A stretch of DNA of 40,252 nt from Loktanella salsilacus (GCF_900114485.1 NZ_FOTF01000027.1:1-40252), one strand, 5' to 3'. Shown: positions 1 to 8,990, counted from the first letter of the stretch. Notes: generated by a model not told the origin, from the letters alone. A program made the numbers and translations.

Positions 1-87
1 AGATGACGTCTCCGCCCTGCCCAGCCATGCTGCAACACCGCACCTGAGACATTTCTACTTTGCACACCGAGGGACATTCTAACTTGG

Positions 88-930
88 TTGCAACAGATCG
101 CTACCTCCACGGTGGTCATGTTCGGTCTGATGTATCTGAACTCGTACTCTTTTGAGCATATCTATTTCTCGCAGACCCGTATGTGGATGGCGCTCTACAT
201 GGGTGCGATCATGGCGATTATCATGCTCGCGTTTATGCTGGGCATGTACAAGAACCACACAGCCAACATGGCCATCTTTGGCGGTTCCGCGGTGGTTTTT
301 GCGCTGGCGCTCTGGTTGGTACGATCACAGGAAACGGTCGGTGACGTCGCGTGGATGAAGGCAATGATCCCGCACCACTCTATCGCAATCCTGACGTCGT
401 CGCGCGCCAACATCACGGACCCCCGGGTTCGCAAATTGGCCGATGAGATTGTGCAGGCACAGGACCGTGAAATTGCGGAAATGCGCTGGATGATTGCCGA
501 CATCGAAGCCAATGGCGAACAGGCGACGTTTCCGTTGGGCGAAACCGATGTTCCCGCCGAGGTGACATCGCTGACTGATGCATTGTCATCCGCCGTCATC
601 GCCTCTGTGGATCTGGCACCATTGAGCGACGAAGAAATTACCCGCGCCCTACCCGCCGGTGCTGTTTGCGATTTCCGTCGTGGCATCGACGCGGGTCCTG
701 TATTCGCCGTCTCTGCGGATGGTGCATCGGTGACGAAGGTATCTGGCCAACTGGTTATGCTGACGGCAGGCGAGGCCCTTGGCGATGCTGGCGTTGCGGC
801 CCAGGCGGAAGGCCTGCGTGTAACGGTCACGCCCAATGCCGCTCAAGATGAAGCCACTTTGCTCTTCGACCTGACCGCAGAACAACCTTTAACTGTCGGC
901 TACGATGGCTACTGGACCTGCGCAGGCTGA
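88..930 (+). CDS. DUF305-domain membrane protein with C-terminal extension
   Basis: The first 80 residues hold about three membrane segments (roughly 5-20, 32-54, 61-78). They are followed by the DUF305 signature around residues 88-137, including an M-I-P-H-H-S motif with His96 and His97. DUF305 proteins are small metal-linked proteins often found beside copper-resistance genes; their biochemical role is not established. About 140 residues after the DUF305 part form an extra domain that I do not recognise, with a lone Cys in 'AVCDFRR' and another in the last few residues. The start is uncertain: TTG at 88 has a weak GAGGGA about 13 bases upstream, the frame is open back to position 7, and the sequence before the first membrane segment does not look like the usual N-terminus of this family, so the 5' end may be recombined. 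It is followed after 31 bases by the glutaredoxin-MauE gene, probably in one operon. Confidence 0.8.
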   Translation: MQQIATSTVVMFGLMYLNSYSFEHIYFSQTRMWMALYMGAIMAIIMLAFMLGMYKNHTANMAIFGGSAVVFALALWLVRSQETVGDVAWMKAMIPHHSIAILTSSRANITDPRVRKLADEIVQAQDREIAEMRWMIADIEANGEQATFPLGETDVPAEVTSLTDALSSAVIASVDLAPLSDEEITRALPAGAVCDFRRGIDAGPVFAVSADGASVTKVSGQLVMLTAGEALGDAGVAAQAEGLRVTVTPNAAQDEATLLFDLTAEQPLTVGYDGYWTCAG

Positions 931-961
931 AGTCTGTTACGAAAGATAAGGAGTCTGCCTC

Positions 962-1723
962 ATGCCCAAAGACAATAGTGCGGATGCCAAATCGGCTATC
1001 CTCTACCGGATGGTCATGTCAGAGCACACATGCCCCTATGGCCTTAAATCCAAAGACCTGCTGGAACGGCACGGCTACAAGGTCGAAGATCACCACCTGA
1101 AGACCAAAGAAGAGACAGAGGCCTTCAAGGCGGAACACGACGTCAAGACGACGCCGCAGACCTTCATCGACGGTCAGCGGATCGGCGGCCATGAAGATCT
1201 TCTGGTATTCTTCGGTAAGGCTGACCCGGCGGATGATGGACTGTCCTATACCCCTGTTATCGCGCTATTCTCAGTCGCCGCACTGACGGCTGTCGCGTTC
1301 ACATGGTATGCTTTTGGCACCCTGTTGGCTTGGCAGACGCTGGGCTGGTTCGTGTCACTGTCAATGATACTATTGGGTCTGCAAAAGCTCAAAGACATTG
1401 AGAGTTTTTCGACCATGTTCCTGAATTACGACCTGCTCGCCAAGCGTTGGGTACGCTACGGCTACATTTATCCGTTTATCGAGACCGGCGCAGGCATTTT
1501 GATGACCGCGATGGTTGCGACATGGCTGTCAACGCCGTTGGCACTGTTGATCGGCACAATTGGAGCTGTCAGCGTGTTCAAAGCCGTGTACATCGACAAA
1601 CGCGAGTTAAAATGCGCCTGCGTTGGCGGCGACAGCAACGTGCCACTGGGTTTCGTATCGCTGACCGAAAATCTGGGGATGGTCGCAATGTCGGTTGTGA
1701 TGCTGGCCCTGTTTTTGACATGA
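962..1723 (+). CDS. Glutaredoxin-MauE fusion membrane protein
   Basis: Residues 10-85 form a glutaredoxin fold with C-P-Y-G at 24-27 (one active-site Cys rather than CPYC) and the cis-proline motif T-P-Q-T-F-I-D-G at 64-71. Residues about 95-250 are a four-to-five segment membrane domain of the MauE/DoxX kind, ending with a conserved C-A-C motif near residue 220. MauE-type proteins are linked to thiol-disulfide or electron transfer at the membrane, so this protein probably handles disulfides or metal-bound thiols at the periplasmic face; that role is inferred from the domains. The ATG is preceded by AAGGAG about 9 bases upstream. It lies in a + strand run with DUF305 and cytochrome genes. Confidence 0.85.
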   Translation: MPKDNSADAKSAILYRMVMSEHTCPYGLKSKDLLERHGYKVEDHHLKTKEETEAFKAEHDVKTTPQTFIDGQRIGGHEDLLVFFGKADPADDGLSYTPVIALFSVAALTAVAFTWYAFGTLLAWQTLGWFVSLSMILLGLQKLKDIESFSTMFLNYDLLAKRWVRYGYIYPFIETGAGILMTAMVATWLSTPLALLIGTIGAVSVFKAVYIDKRELKCACVGGDSNVPLGFVSLTENLGMVAMSVVMLALFLT

Positions 1724-1987
1724 CGATGTTCCAGTCAGTCGTCATGAGAGATGACGATACGACAGCGCTGGTATACCTCTCACATGAGGGGAAGGAGAAG
1801 GTGAGCAATATGGGTGAATGGCGCGGAGAATGTAGGGGCCTAGACTAAAGAGGCATAAGACCTGCAATCCCTGCGTGCCGTCATCTTTTGATTTTAAAAT
1901 TTGGCGCTCTGCCGACCATTCAAAAACTGAGAGACACTACACTATCACCACAATTCAGTCTAAATATCTGATCGCATCAAAAAGGTT

Positions 1988-2515
1988 TTGACCCTCCTGC
2001 GCTGGAACCTGTTTCAAGCTTTCGCAATAACAACCGTTCAAATGCGGCGTGCAGGCAGTATGACCACCTTTCATCCAACGCAAACCAAAGCAACGCCTGT
2101 GGGTTTTGGCGGCGGGCGTGTGTTCGGCTGGCAAATGTCATGGGCGACGGATATTTACCGTCTTTTGGTGGGCCGACCTCTCTCGCGGTCTCCTCGGGGA
2201 ATTGTGGCGCGCCTGGCATCTGGTCTCATGTCACTTCTTGTCGTCATGCTTGTTCTAGACGGCGGGCACCTTCAACCCGCCTTCGACGCCCATGTTCACC
2301 CTCACGCCATCGCACAGTCCGCGACGATAGCGACACCCAGCCATTCTACAGCCTCGGGGTGTCATGTCATGAATGCCTGTGGATTGGTTATCGGGATCAC
2401 GAACCCCATTCCGGACAAGCCGGCTCTTGAGGCTGCATTGCATACAAGGCCAGCGATTTCGAACGTGACAGACCAGGTGGGCCACCGGTCCGATGTGCCA
2501 CCACCGCGCATCTGA
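1988..2515 (+). CDS. Small hypothetical membrane-anchored protein
   Basis: I recognise no family. The frame encodes up to 175 residues; internal ATGs at 2042, 2060 and 2135 are alternative starts, and the last gives 126 residues. One strong hydrophobic segment (about residues 76-92, L-A-S-G-L-M-S-L-L-V-V-M-L-V-L) would place a His-rich tail outside. The tail has two cysteines in 'GCHVMNACG', which could bind a metal or form a disulfide. It sits between the glutaredoxin-MauE gene and a cytochrome c gene in a copper-related island and ends 59 bases before the next start. The 264 bases before it hold no gene that I can see. Whether it is translated is not certain. Confidence 0.45.
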   Translation: MTLLRWNLFQAFAITTVQMRRAGSMTTFHPTQTKATPVGFGGGRVFGWQMSWATDIYRLLVGRPLSRSPRGIVARLASGLMSLLVVMLVLDGGHLQPAFDAHVHPHAIAQSATIATPSHSTASGCHVMNACGLVIGITNPIPDKPALEAALHTRPAISNVTDQVGHRSDVPPPRI

Positions 2516-2574
2516 AGCCATGTCCTCGACCGGGACTGCTTCGCCACATTGCCACATTTGAAAAGAAGACAGAT

Positions 2575-3231
2575 ATGAAACGATCAATAACGATCGGCGC
2601 GATCATTGCATCGTCGCTGGGCGCCGCTGCACTTGCCCATAGTGGAGCCACAGGCGTCGTGCTGGAGCGGATGAACGGTATGTCCGCCATGAAGAAAGTC
2701 ATGGGAGAACTTGCGCCAATGATGCGCGGGGAGGTCCCTTATGATGTCGCCGCGGCCCAAAAGGGTGCCGCGACCATCATGGCACACGCCGGCGGCGGCA
2801 TGGTGAAACTCTTTCCCGAAGAGGCTATTCCCGCGACATCTTACGCGGTGCCAGCGCTATGGGAGCGATGGGATGACTTTTCTGATCTGGCCGATTTGCT
2901 GGAAAGTCAGGCGTTTGGATTGGCAATGGCCATACCCAACGGGCTGACCGCGCCGGAGCCGCCAAGCCCGCCTCATGACATGGAAGCGATGAATAACATG
3001 TCCGACATGGTCGGTATGACTGATGCAGTCGTGCAGCCATCGCAGGATCTGACCGTGGCACAACTAATGGGTGTCGAACCGACGGCTGATGCGCACACAA
3101 GCCCAACAGTTCTGCCGGAGGAGCGTGAAAGTAGCTCTCTTGATTATACCATGATGGCCGCACCGGCCGCCTTTGAAATGGTTAGTCAGACCTGTGCGGC
3201 GTGCCACAGCCAATTTCGGCGGGGTAGTTGA
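2575..3231 (+). CDS. Cytochrome c'-type (class II) periplasmic cytochrome
   Basis: The protein has a signal peptide (about residues 1-21, cleavage after A-L-A) and a single C-terminal heme-binding motif C-A-A-C-H at residues 207-211 followed by S-Q-F-R-R, the arrangement of cytochrome c'/c556 four-helix-bundle proteins. At 218 residues it is about 70 longer than usual. The excess is a Met/Asp/Pro-rich insert at about residues 125-185, with 'MEAMNNMSDMVGM' as its most striking part. The insert may bind copper or be a flexible linker; that is inference. The stop codon is one base before the next start, so the two cytochromes are almost certainly co-transcribed. Confidence 0.85.
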   Translation: MKRSITIGAIIASSLGAAALAHSGATGVVLERMNGMSAMKKVMGELAPMMRGEVPYDVAAAQKGAATIMAHAGGGMVKLFPEEAIPATSYAVPALWERWDDFSDLADLLESQAFGLAMAIPNGLTAPEPPSPPHDMEAMNNMSDMVGMTDAVVQPSQDLTVAQLMGVEPTADAHTSPTVLPEERESSSLDYTMMAAPAAFEMVSQTCAACHSQFRRGS

Positions 3232-3232
3232 T

Positions 3233-4201
3233 ATGCGATCACTCGTCGTTCCGCTGATCTTAGGAGCTATCTTCGCGGCTGCTGGCATTTTTATCGTAGC
3301 ACGCTGGCCCATTATGGAGCCTGTCACACTTGGTATGATGGAAGGTGATGCAAAGCGTGGTGCCTATCTTGCCCGGTCTGCGGGATGCGTAGCATGCCAC
3401 ACTGACGTTAAGATGGGAGGGGCCGCGATGGCAGGCGGAGCACCTTTGGACACGCCTTTTGGCCGTTTTGTCCCGCCGAACTTAACGCCGGATCCGGTCC
3501 ATGGCATCGGAGACTGGACGTTGGATCAGTTCGCTGTTGCCGTGCGGCAGGGAGTCAGACCCGATGGAAAGGCCTATTATCCTGCGTTCACCTACGAATT
3601 TTACAACCAGTTCACCGATCAGGACATGGCAGATCTCTGGACAGCGTTCCGCACAGTGCCGCCCGTATCTGTTCCCACAGCGCAGCACGATTTAAACTTT
3701 CCATTCAACCTTAGATGGGGCCTCAAGCTGTGGCGGGCGCGGTACATGACACAGTCTGAAACGACGCCTGTCATGGCGCAGTCGGATGCTTGGAACCGCG
3801 GACAACAGCTGGTGAACAAGGCAACGCACTGTGGAGCCTGTCACACCAAACGCGGATTGTTCGGCGGGCTCGACGCCAATGCAAAATTGGAAGGAAACAC
3901 CAACTTGCCGGGAGGTAGCAAAGCCCCTTCGATCAGTACCGAAGACCTGTTGTCACGGGGGTGGACCGTTGCCAACATGGCCTATGCCCTGCGGACAGGA
4001 ATCACACCAGACGGCGACGTACTGGGCGGAAGTATGGCCGAAGCCATAGCGCAAGGCACCGGGATGCTGACCGAGGGGGACCGTGAAGCGATTGCAACCT
4101 ATCTGCTGACCCCGTCAGGCCAGATCAGCGTTGGATTGCCAACCAATGCAGCGGTTTCTTCGATGGACAGTATGGCCGGCATGGAAAGCGGAGGAAACTA
4201 A
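3233..4201 (+). CDS. Membrane-anchored diheme cytochrome c
   Basis: This 322-residue protein has an N-terminal membrane anchor (about residues 3-23) and two heme motifs, C-V-A-C-H at 52-56 and C-G-A-C-H at 200-204, each within a class I cytochrome domain with the conserved 'FxPPNLTPD' and 'DWTxxQF' segments. This is the layout of cytochrome subunits of periplasmic dehydrogenases (alcohol/gluconate dehydrogenase subunit type), so it probably passes electrons to the respiratory chain. No partner dehydrogenase is present; the multicopper oxidase encoded nearby is a conceivable partner, but this is a guess. The C-terminus ends in a Met-rich tail (MDSMAGMESGGN). I chose the ATG just after the preceding stop because an earlier ATG in the same frame would overlap the heme motif of the preceding gene. 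Confidence 0.85.
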   Translation: MRSLVVPLILGAIFAAAGIFIVARWPIMEPVTLGMMEGDAKRGAYLARSAGCVACHTDVKMGGAAMAGGAPLDTPFGRFVPPNLTPDPVHGIGDWTLDQFAVAVRQGVRPDGKAYYPAFTYEFYNQFTDQDMADLWTAFRTVPPVSVPTAQHDLNFPFNLRWGLKLWRARYMTQSETTPVMAQSDAWNRGQQLVNKATHCGACHTKRGLFGGLDANAKLEGNTNLPGGSKAPSISTEDLLSRGWTVANMAYALRTGITPDGDVLGGSMAEAIAQGTGMLTEGDREAIATYLLTPSGQISVGLPTNAAVSSMDSMAGMESGGN

Positions 4202-4202
4202 C

Positions 4203-4625
4203 ATGGAGTTTCATTACCGCCCATGGACCGGCCTGGCATGGGGCCTCACCACCTTCGCGAGTGTCGGCACGATCACTGCAGTCTGGTCCAACCCCTGGTT
4301 CACCCGGATGACAAGCGTTGCTGTCTGGGAATTTCCTGCGGTGCTTTTGTTGGCTATTCTGACCGGGGTATTCTTTGCAGTCCGCTTCACGGCCTGTGGC
4401 GCACGCCGGGCCGGGATCGGGGGCGTCCTGTCCTTCATCGGCATCGCCTGCCCTGTTTGCAACAAAATCCTGATGCTAGTCTTCGGCGGCCCCCTGTTGT
4501 TGGCGTACTTCGATCCTGTCCGGCCCTACATCGCTCTGGCGGGGCTGATCCTTCTGGCCGTCGGCATCTATCGGAACATCGCAGCCCGGCGCGCGGCCCT
4601 CGCCACGGCATGGGTCATGTCATGA
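4203..4625 (+). CDS. Small multi-pass membrane protein with CPVC motif
   Basis: The 140-residue protein has about four hydrophobic segments. A C-P-V-C-N motif near residue 82 lies between two of them, and a further Cys lies in 'FTACGARR' near residue 64. CxxC in a membrane helix hairpin suggests metal or disulfide handling. I do not recognise a named family beyond 'conserved membrane protein'. It starts one base after the preceding stop and overlaps the next gene by ATGA, so it is translationally coupled to both the diheme cytochrome and the penicillin-binding protein. Confidence 0.75.
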   Translation: MEFHYRPWTGLAWGLTTFASVGTITAVWSNPWFTRMTSVAVWEFPAVLLLAILTGVFFAVRFTACGARRAGIGGVLSFIGIACPVCNKILMLVFGGPLLLAYFDPVRPYIALAGLILLAVGIYRNIAARRAALATAWVMS

Positions 4626-6559
4626 CCAAAACGCATATAGACCCTAAGGCATCTCCCCGGATAACGCGCCGCGGTATGATTTTGGGCGGCGCCCAACTGA
4701 CAGTCGTAGGCGCGCTCGGTTTGCGGATGCACAAGATGCAGATCGATGAGGCCGACACATTTCGCACGATGGCAGAAGAAAACCGGATCAGCATGCAACT
4801 GATCGCCCCGCCCCGCGGGCGTATTCTGGATCGGTTCGGAGCTGTTCTTGCTGATAACCGACCGACATATCAGGTGACCATAGTGCGCGAGCGGGCAGGC
4901 GATGCCCAAAAGGTCCTTGCGCACGTACAGATGATCCTAGGGCTGTCTGACGATAACCTGAGGCAAATTCTGGAGGAAATGGCGGAGCGTAGTAGCTTCG
5001 TGCCGATCACGGTTGCCAAAGACATCACGTGGGATGAGCTGTCACAGATTTCGATTAACGCCCCTGCTTTGCCGGGAGTTTCGGCAGATGTCGTGCTTCA
5101 ACGGGTTTACCCCTTCGGGACCGATTTTGCCCATATTGTCGGCTATGTTGGGCGTGCCAATGCGCAGGACGTCGAAGACAACGACGGTAACAACGCCCTG
5201 CTGGCCATGCCCGGCTTCCATATCGGCAAGATCAGTGTTGAAAAGGCCGAAGAGGCGTCCTTGCGCGGCACCGCCGGCCGTCTGTCGGTTGAGGTTAACG
5301 CAGCAGGCCGTGTCATGCGGAGTCTGGACCAGGTCCCACCTGTGTCCGGGGCGGACCTGCAACTGACGATCGATCATCATCTTCAGAACTTTACGCTGGC
5401 CCGGCTCGCTGGCCAGAGTGCCGCGGCCGTGGTCATCGACGTTCAAAACGGTGACCTGCTGGCATGCGCCTCGGCACCTACGTTCGATCCGAACCTCTTC
5501 GTCGATGGCATCTCCTCGAAGGACTACAATGCGTTGCGCGACGACCCATACAGACCCCTCTCGGACAAGGTCGTTCAGGGTGCGTATCCGCCAGGCTCGG
5601 TCTTGAAGATGTCTTTGGCTCTTGCAGCACTTGAGGGGGCCCAAGTCAGTCCCGACGAGACAGTCTATTGCCCGGGGTTTGTCGAAATCGGTGGTCGAAG
5701 ATTCCACTGCTGGAAGCGCGGCGGACATGGCCGTATCAATTTGCGTGGTGCCCTGCGCGAGTCCTGTGACGTATTCTTCTACGAGGCTGCCCGGCGGGTG
5801 GGGATCGACAACCTACATGCCATGAGCGCGAGACTCGGTCTGGGCGAGAGGCCTGATCTCCCCCTCTCAGGAATTGCGTCGGGTCTGAACCCGTCCCGGG
5901 AATGGAAAATGCAGCGCTACGGAAAAGAGTGGCTGATTGGCGATACGATCAACGCATCTATTGGGCAGGGTTTTGTGCTGGCCACGCCGATGCAACTTGC
6001 GATCATGGCAGCGCGAATTGCGTCCGGAAAAAACGTGACCCCACGCTTATTTAAGCCTCAAATCGCAAGTGATTTACCAGGTTTTACAGACATGGGATTG
6101 GCACCCGCGTCCCTAGCGCTTGTTCATGCCGGAATGACAGATGTCGTCAATGCCGCACGCGGCACTGCGAAATCATCCCGGATTGTGGCTGAGGGGCAGA
6201 CAATGGCGGGCAAGACTGGATCGAGTCAGGTCTTTAGCATAACGGCGGCAGAACGGGCCGCTGGCGTACGCAGTCAGGCTGACCTTCCATGGGACCGCCG
6301 AGACCATGCGCTATTCACTGCTTTTGCGCCTATAGCGCAACCGCGCATCGCGGTATCGGTCCTCGTTGAACATGGCGGTGGCGGATCGCTTGCCGCAGCC
6401 CCCATCGCGCGTGATCTGGTTCTATTTCATCTGAACGGCGGGCTGCCCCCAGTTGAGGCTTACCCGGCAGATCAACGCGGTCGCATGCAAACAAGCTTGG
6501 ATGAGCTGAGCGCATCAATCCTGCCAATCGATCGTCACGCGCAAAAAGAGCGGACATAG
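4622..6559 (+). CDS. mrdA: Penicillin-binding protein 2 (peptidoglycan transpeptidase)
   Basis: The 645-residue protein has one N-terminal membrane anchor (about 22-40), a pedestal/dimerisation domain and a transpeptidase domain with all three active-site motifs: S-V-L-K at 326-329 (nucleophile Ser326 after 'YPPG'), S-C-D at 381-383 and K-T-G at 531-533. Family knowledge: PBP2 crosslinks lateral-wall peptidoglycan in the elongasome, normally from a chromosomal mreBCD-mrdAB locus. Here it is the last gene of a cytochrome/copper operon, coupled by ATGA to the CPVC membrane protein, with no rodA beside it. It is therefore probably a second copy, perhaps for cell-wall maintenance under metal stress or for beta-lactam tolerance; both roles are inference. 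It looks intact and full length. Confidence 0.92.
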   Translation: MTKTHIDPKASPRITRRGMILGGAQLTVVGALGLRMHKMQIDEADTFRTMAEENRISMQLIAPPRGRILDRFGAVLADNRPTYQVTIVRERAGDAQKVLAHVQMILGLSDDNLRQILEEMAERSSFVPITVAKDITWDELSQISINAPALPGVSADVVLQRVYPFGTDFAHIVGYVGRANAQDVEDNDGNNALLAMPGFHIGKISVEKAEEASLRGTAGRLSVEVNAAGRVMRSLDQVPPVSGADLQLTIDHHLQNFTLARLAGQSAAAVVIDVQNGDLLACASAPTFDPNLFVDGISSKDYNALRDDPYRPLSDKVVQGAYPPGSVLKMSLALAALEGAQVSPDETVYCPGFVEIGGRRFHCWKRGGHGRINLRGALRESCDVFFYEAARRVGIDNLHAMSARLGLGERPDLPLSGIASGLNPSREWKMQRYGKEWLIGDTINASIGQGFVLATPMQLAIMAARIASGKNVTPRLFKPQIASDLPGFTDMGLAPASLALVHAGMTDVVNAARGTAKSSRIVAEGQTMAGKTGSSQVFSITAAERAAGVRSQADLPWDRRDHALFTAFAPIAQPRIAVSVLVEHGGGGSLAAAPIARDLVLFHLNGGLPPVEAYPADQRGRMQTSLDELSASILPIDRHAQKERT

Positions 6560-6692
6560 CTACCACACAACTGTTCCCCAAAGAACGAACCAAGGTATCG
6601 CATCGATTGGCTTATGGATGTGAAAGAATGAATGACCGCCTTGCTGTCGAAGACGCAGCCGTCAGTATTGAAAATGCAGTTTTTGTCCGACG

Positions 6693-7151
6693 TCAAAATA
6701 TTCCGTTCTCTTGTTGAAGTTCACGGATATAGCGCGCAATCATCAGAACATCGGCATTGGTGACGCCATCAATCGGGGGCATGTCGCCGAAACGCCAATG
6801 ATGCGACCGTACTCCATTCTTGGCCGCTAGAACGAATGCCATGTCAGAATGGTGGTTAGGCTCATAGGTCTTATGCACCAGCGGCGGGGCGACGCCATTC
6901 TGACCTGCAGCATTCGTACCATGACACGAAGCGCATTTAGCCTCAAAGCCACGTTGCCCCATAAGGGCGTCGGCTGAAAGTTCGGGTGGTACCACAACGT
7001 CGACCATCGGCACATTTTCAGCCAGTGTACTTGTATCTGGGGGCGGCATGGATGGACGTCCATCTTGGGGTGCAGCGTATCGGGCGGCCCAGTAAAAGGC
7101 AAAGCTGCTCAGCACGAAAACCGCTATGATCGCTTTATATGTGTTGTTCAA
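6693..7151 (-). CDS. Membrane-anchored class I cytochrome c
   Basis: The 152-residue protein has an N-terminal anchor (about residues 7-24), a Pro-rich linker and one cytochrome c domain with the heme motif C-A-S-C-H near residues 73-77 and an M-P-P axial-ligand segment ('FGDMPPIDG'). It converges on the penicillin-binding protein gene; the 133 bases between the two stops show no clear terminator. It is the last gene of the - strand copper run, 257 bases downstream of the multicopper oxidase. It could accept electrons from, or donate them to, the copper oxidase; that pairing is inferred from position only. Confidence 0.85.
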   Translation of the reverse strand: MNNTYKAIIAVFVLSSFAFYWAARYAAPQDGRPSMPPPDTSTLAENVPMVDVVVPPELSADALMGQRGFEAKCASCHGTNAAGQNGVAPPLVHKTYEPNHHSDMAFVLAAKNGVRSHHWRFGDMPPIDGVTNADVLMIARYIRELQQENGIF

Positions 7152-7193
7152 TTTGTGCCTCGTCTCTCAGGTGCTCAGTTGCCGCATGTCCCG

Positions 7194-7208
7194 TGAAGGT
7201 TCCCTTCA
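7194..7208 (-). promoter_or_regulatory. Short inverted repeat upstream of cytochrome c gene
   Basis: TGAAGG-TTC-CCTTCA is a perfect 6-bp inverted repeat about 45 bases before the cytochrome c start. It resembles half of a MerR/CueR-type copper operator, but no convincing -35/-10 was found around it. It may be a binding site or chance. Confidence 0.25.
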
Positions 7209-7408
7209 AAGCCCGCCTTGTTCACAGACAATCACCTGCACGATTAAAGTGGCGACGTTTCGCATGCCCGATTTGGAATGCAAAACGTGTCAGGCAAGAC
7301 AACCCTGTTTAGGCGCGACTATCAATGCGTCGATGCCCAGGCTGCAAGGCGCGGCTCAAATCACAGGATGATAGCCCGAAACTAGTTCGACCCTCTGTGT
7401 GGCTCAGG

Positions 7409-8911
7409 TCAGACATATTTCACTGTCGTCATCATGCCCGCCGCCATGTGGTAAAGGTTATGGCAATGCAGCGGCCATTCGCCGGGGTTGTCAGCGTCGA
7501 ACTGAATCGTGACCATCCCCATTGATGGGACCAAAACCGTATCCCGCATCGCGCCGGAAATTTTACGCCCCTCCAGACCAACAACCTGAAAATGATGTCC
7601 GTGCAAATGCATGGGATGCGACATCATGGTCATGTTATGCATCGTGATCTCGACGCGTTCTCCGACTGCCACTTCCAGCGGTTGACGGTTATCGTAGGTC
7701 CGCCCGTCGATACCCCAGACATAGGCCTGCATGTCGCCTGTCAGCATCGCCATGATTTGACGCGTCACAGGTCTGACCGAAAGTGGAAATGCGGCCACAA
7801 GCTGCTGCTCCATCTCCAGCAGGACCGGTGCGGATTTCGTGTCTGCAGTCTCACTCATCTTTGTGATCGTCGCACCCGTCGGGGCCAGCACGATCCCCGT
7901 GCGAGCGGTATCACCTTCGCGCTGCGCCAGTACCGGAACAACGGCCCCATCGGTCGGCATCGTGACTTCGATATCAATGCGTTGCGCCATTGTCAGCCCG
8001 AACTGGCTACCGCGCAACGGTTGCACAGGCATGCCATCGACGGCTATGACAGTACCTTCGATCTGACCCAGATCGACCCAAAAGTTCGTCGATGCAGCTG
8101 CGTTGATAATCCGCAGCAGAACAGTATCGCCCTTGTCGACAGCCACGACTTCAGGATCGGACAATGTGCGGTCATTGGCGAGATAGGCATCAAAAGAGAT
8201 ATCGTTCAGGTCCATGTCCATGTTGTCCATGGCACCCATCGCCATGCCGCCCATGTCCATTCCCGGCATGGCCGCGGTACTATCGTTCCCGCTCATGCCT
8301 GAATGGTCCATCCCCGCCATGCCCCCCATGTCCATCGTTGCTGTGCCGGATCCGGCGACTGCTGCGCCACTCCCTTTCAAAGTCGCAAGGATTTCCTCCG
8401 GAGGTGTGAATGAAAAATCATGCAACAGCACGACGATTTCCTGCATTTGTGGCTCGCCGTCACGGACAATGAGGGGGGCGGCCATCAGCTGCGTTTCTTG
8501 CAGACCCATATGCGAATGCATCCAATTCGTGCCGCCGCGCGGCAGATCGAACCTGTAATCCATAGAAGCGCCGGGCGCGATCGGTTCCTGAGACAAAGGG
8601 TTACCGTCCATACCGAACGGGGGCGTCAGCCCGTGCCAATGAATTATTGTGGCCACGTCGGTCGTGTTGTTCAACGACACGTTGAACCCGCCCGCAGCGT
8701 CAAGGATCAAACCGGAGCGCCCCTCAACATCCGTAATCCCGAAGACGGTCGCAGCCTTGCCATTCACCTCAATCGTGCGTGTGCCAACTGTCAACGATTG
8801 ACGGGAGCTCGCAGCCCACGCTGCCGAGTTGACGCCCAGACCTGCAGCGAGCGTGGTGGACCCAGCAAGGGCCAGAAAGTGACGGCGGTCGATGGCGTAT
8901 TGGTCGCGCAT
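7409..8911 (-). CDS. Tat-exported multicopper oxidase (CopA/CueO type)
   Basis: The protein starts with a Tat signal (R-R-H-F-L-A-L-A-G at residues 9-17). It has the four copper-ligand motifs of a three-domain multicopper oxidase: H-W-H-G at 91-94, H-S-H at 132-134, H-P-M-H-L-H-G-H-H near 437, and H-C-H-N-L-Y-H-M near 482-489. Between the first and second domains (about 193-234) is a segment with more than ten methionines in MDMGGM-like repeats, as in copper-tolerance oxidases that oxidise Cu(I) to Cu(II) in the periplasm. Function as a periplasmic cuprous oxidase is well supported by family. It lies downstream of the copper ATPase on the same strand, with a CueR-like operator before it. Confidence 0.92.
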   Translation of the reverse strand: MRDQYAIDRRHFLALAGSTTLAAGLGVNSAAWAASSRQSLTVGTRTIEVNGKAATVFGITDVEGRSGLILDAAGGFNVSLNNTTDVATIIHWHGLTPPFGMDGNPLSQEPIAPGASMDYRFDLPRGGTNWMHSHMGLQETQLMAAPLIVRDGEPQMQEIVVLLHDFSFTPPEEILATLKGSGAAVAGSGTATMDMGGMAGMDHSGMSGNDSTAAMPGMDMGGMAMGAMDNMDMDLNDISFDAYLANDRTLSDPEVVAVDKGDTVLLRIINAAASTNFWVDLGQIEGTVIAVDGMPVQPLRGSQFGLTMAQRIDIEVTMPTDGAVVPVLAQREGDTARTGIVLAPTGATITKMSETADTKSAPVLLEMEQQLVAAFPLSVRPVTRQIMAMLTGDMQAYVWGIDGRTYDNRQPLEVAVGERVEITMHNMTMMSHPMHLHGHHFQVVGLEGRKISGAMRDTVLVPSMGMVTIQFDADNPGEWPLHCHNLYHMAAGMMTTVKYV

Positions 8912-8972
8912 TGAAAAGGCTCCGTTGTGGCTGATTTGGGAAACAGATCTGGTTAAGGGATTCCGCTACTCA

Positions 8973-8990
8973 CCTTCCTGTGTGGGAAGG
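8973..8990 (-). promoter_or_regulatory. Candidate copper-responsive MerR-family (CueR-like) operator
   Basis: CCTTCC-N6-GGAAGG lies about 62-79 bases before the multicopper oxidase start. Read on the - strand it begins 'TTGCCTTCCC' and ends 'GGAAGGTGA', close to known copper-responsive operators (TTGACCTTCC...GGAAGGTTTA). No merR/cueR gene is in the window, so the regulator would be encoded elsewhere. Confidence 0.45.

Noticed and set aside
4223-4621. 133-residue N-terminal extension of penicillin-binding protein 2
   Set aside because: It overlaps the CPVC membrane protein gene in another frame and resembles no PBP2; the ATGA overlap at 4622 gives the right start.
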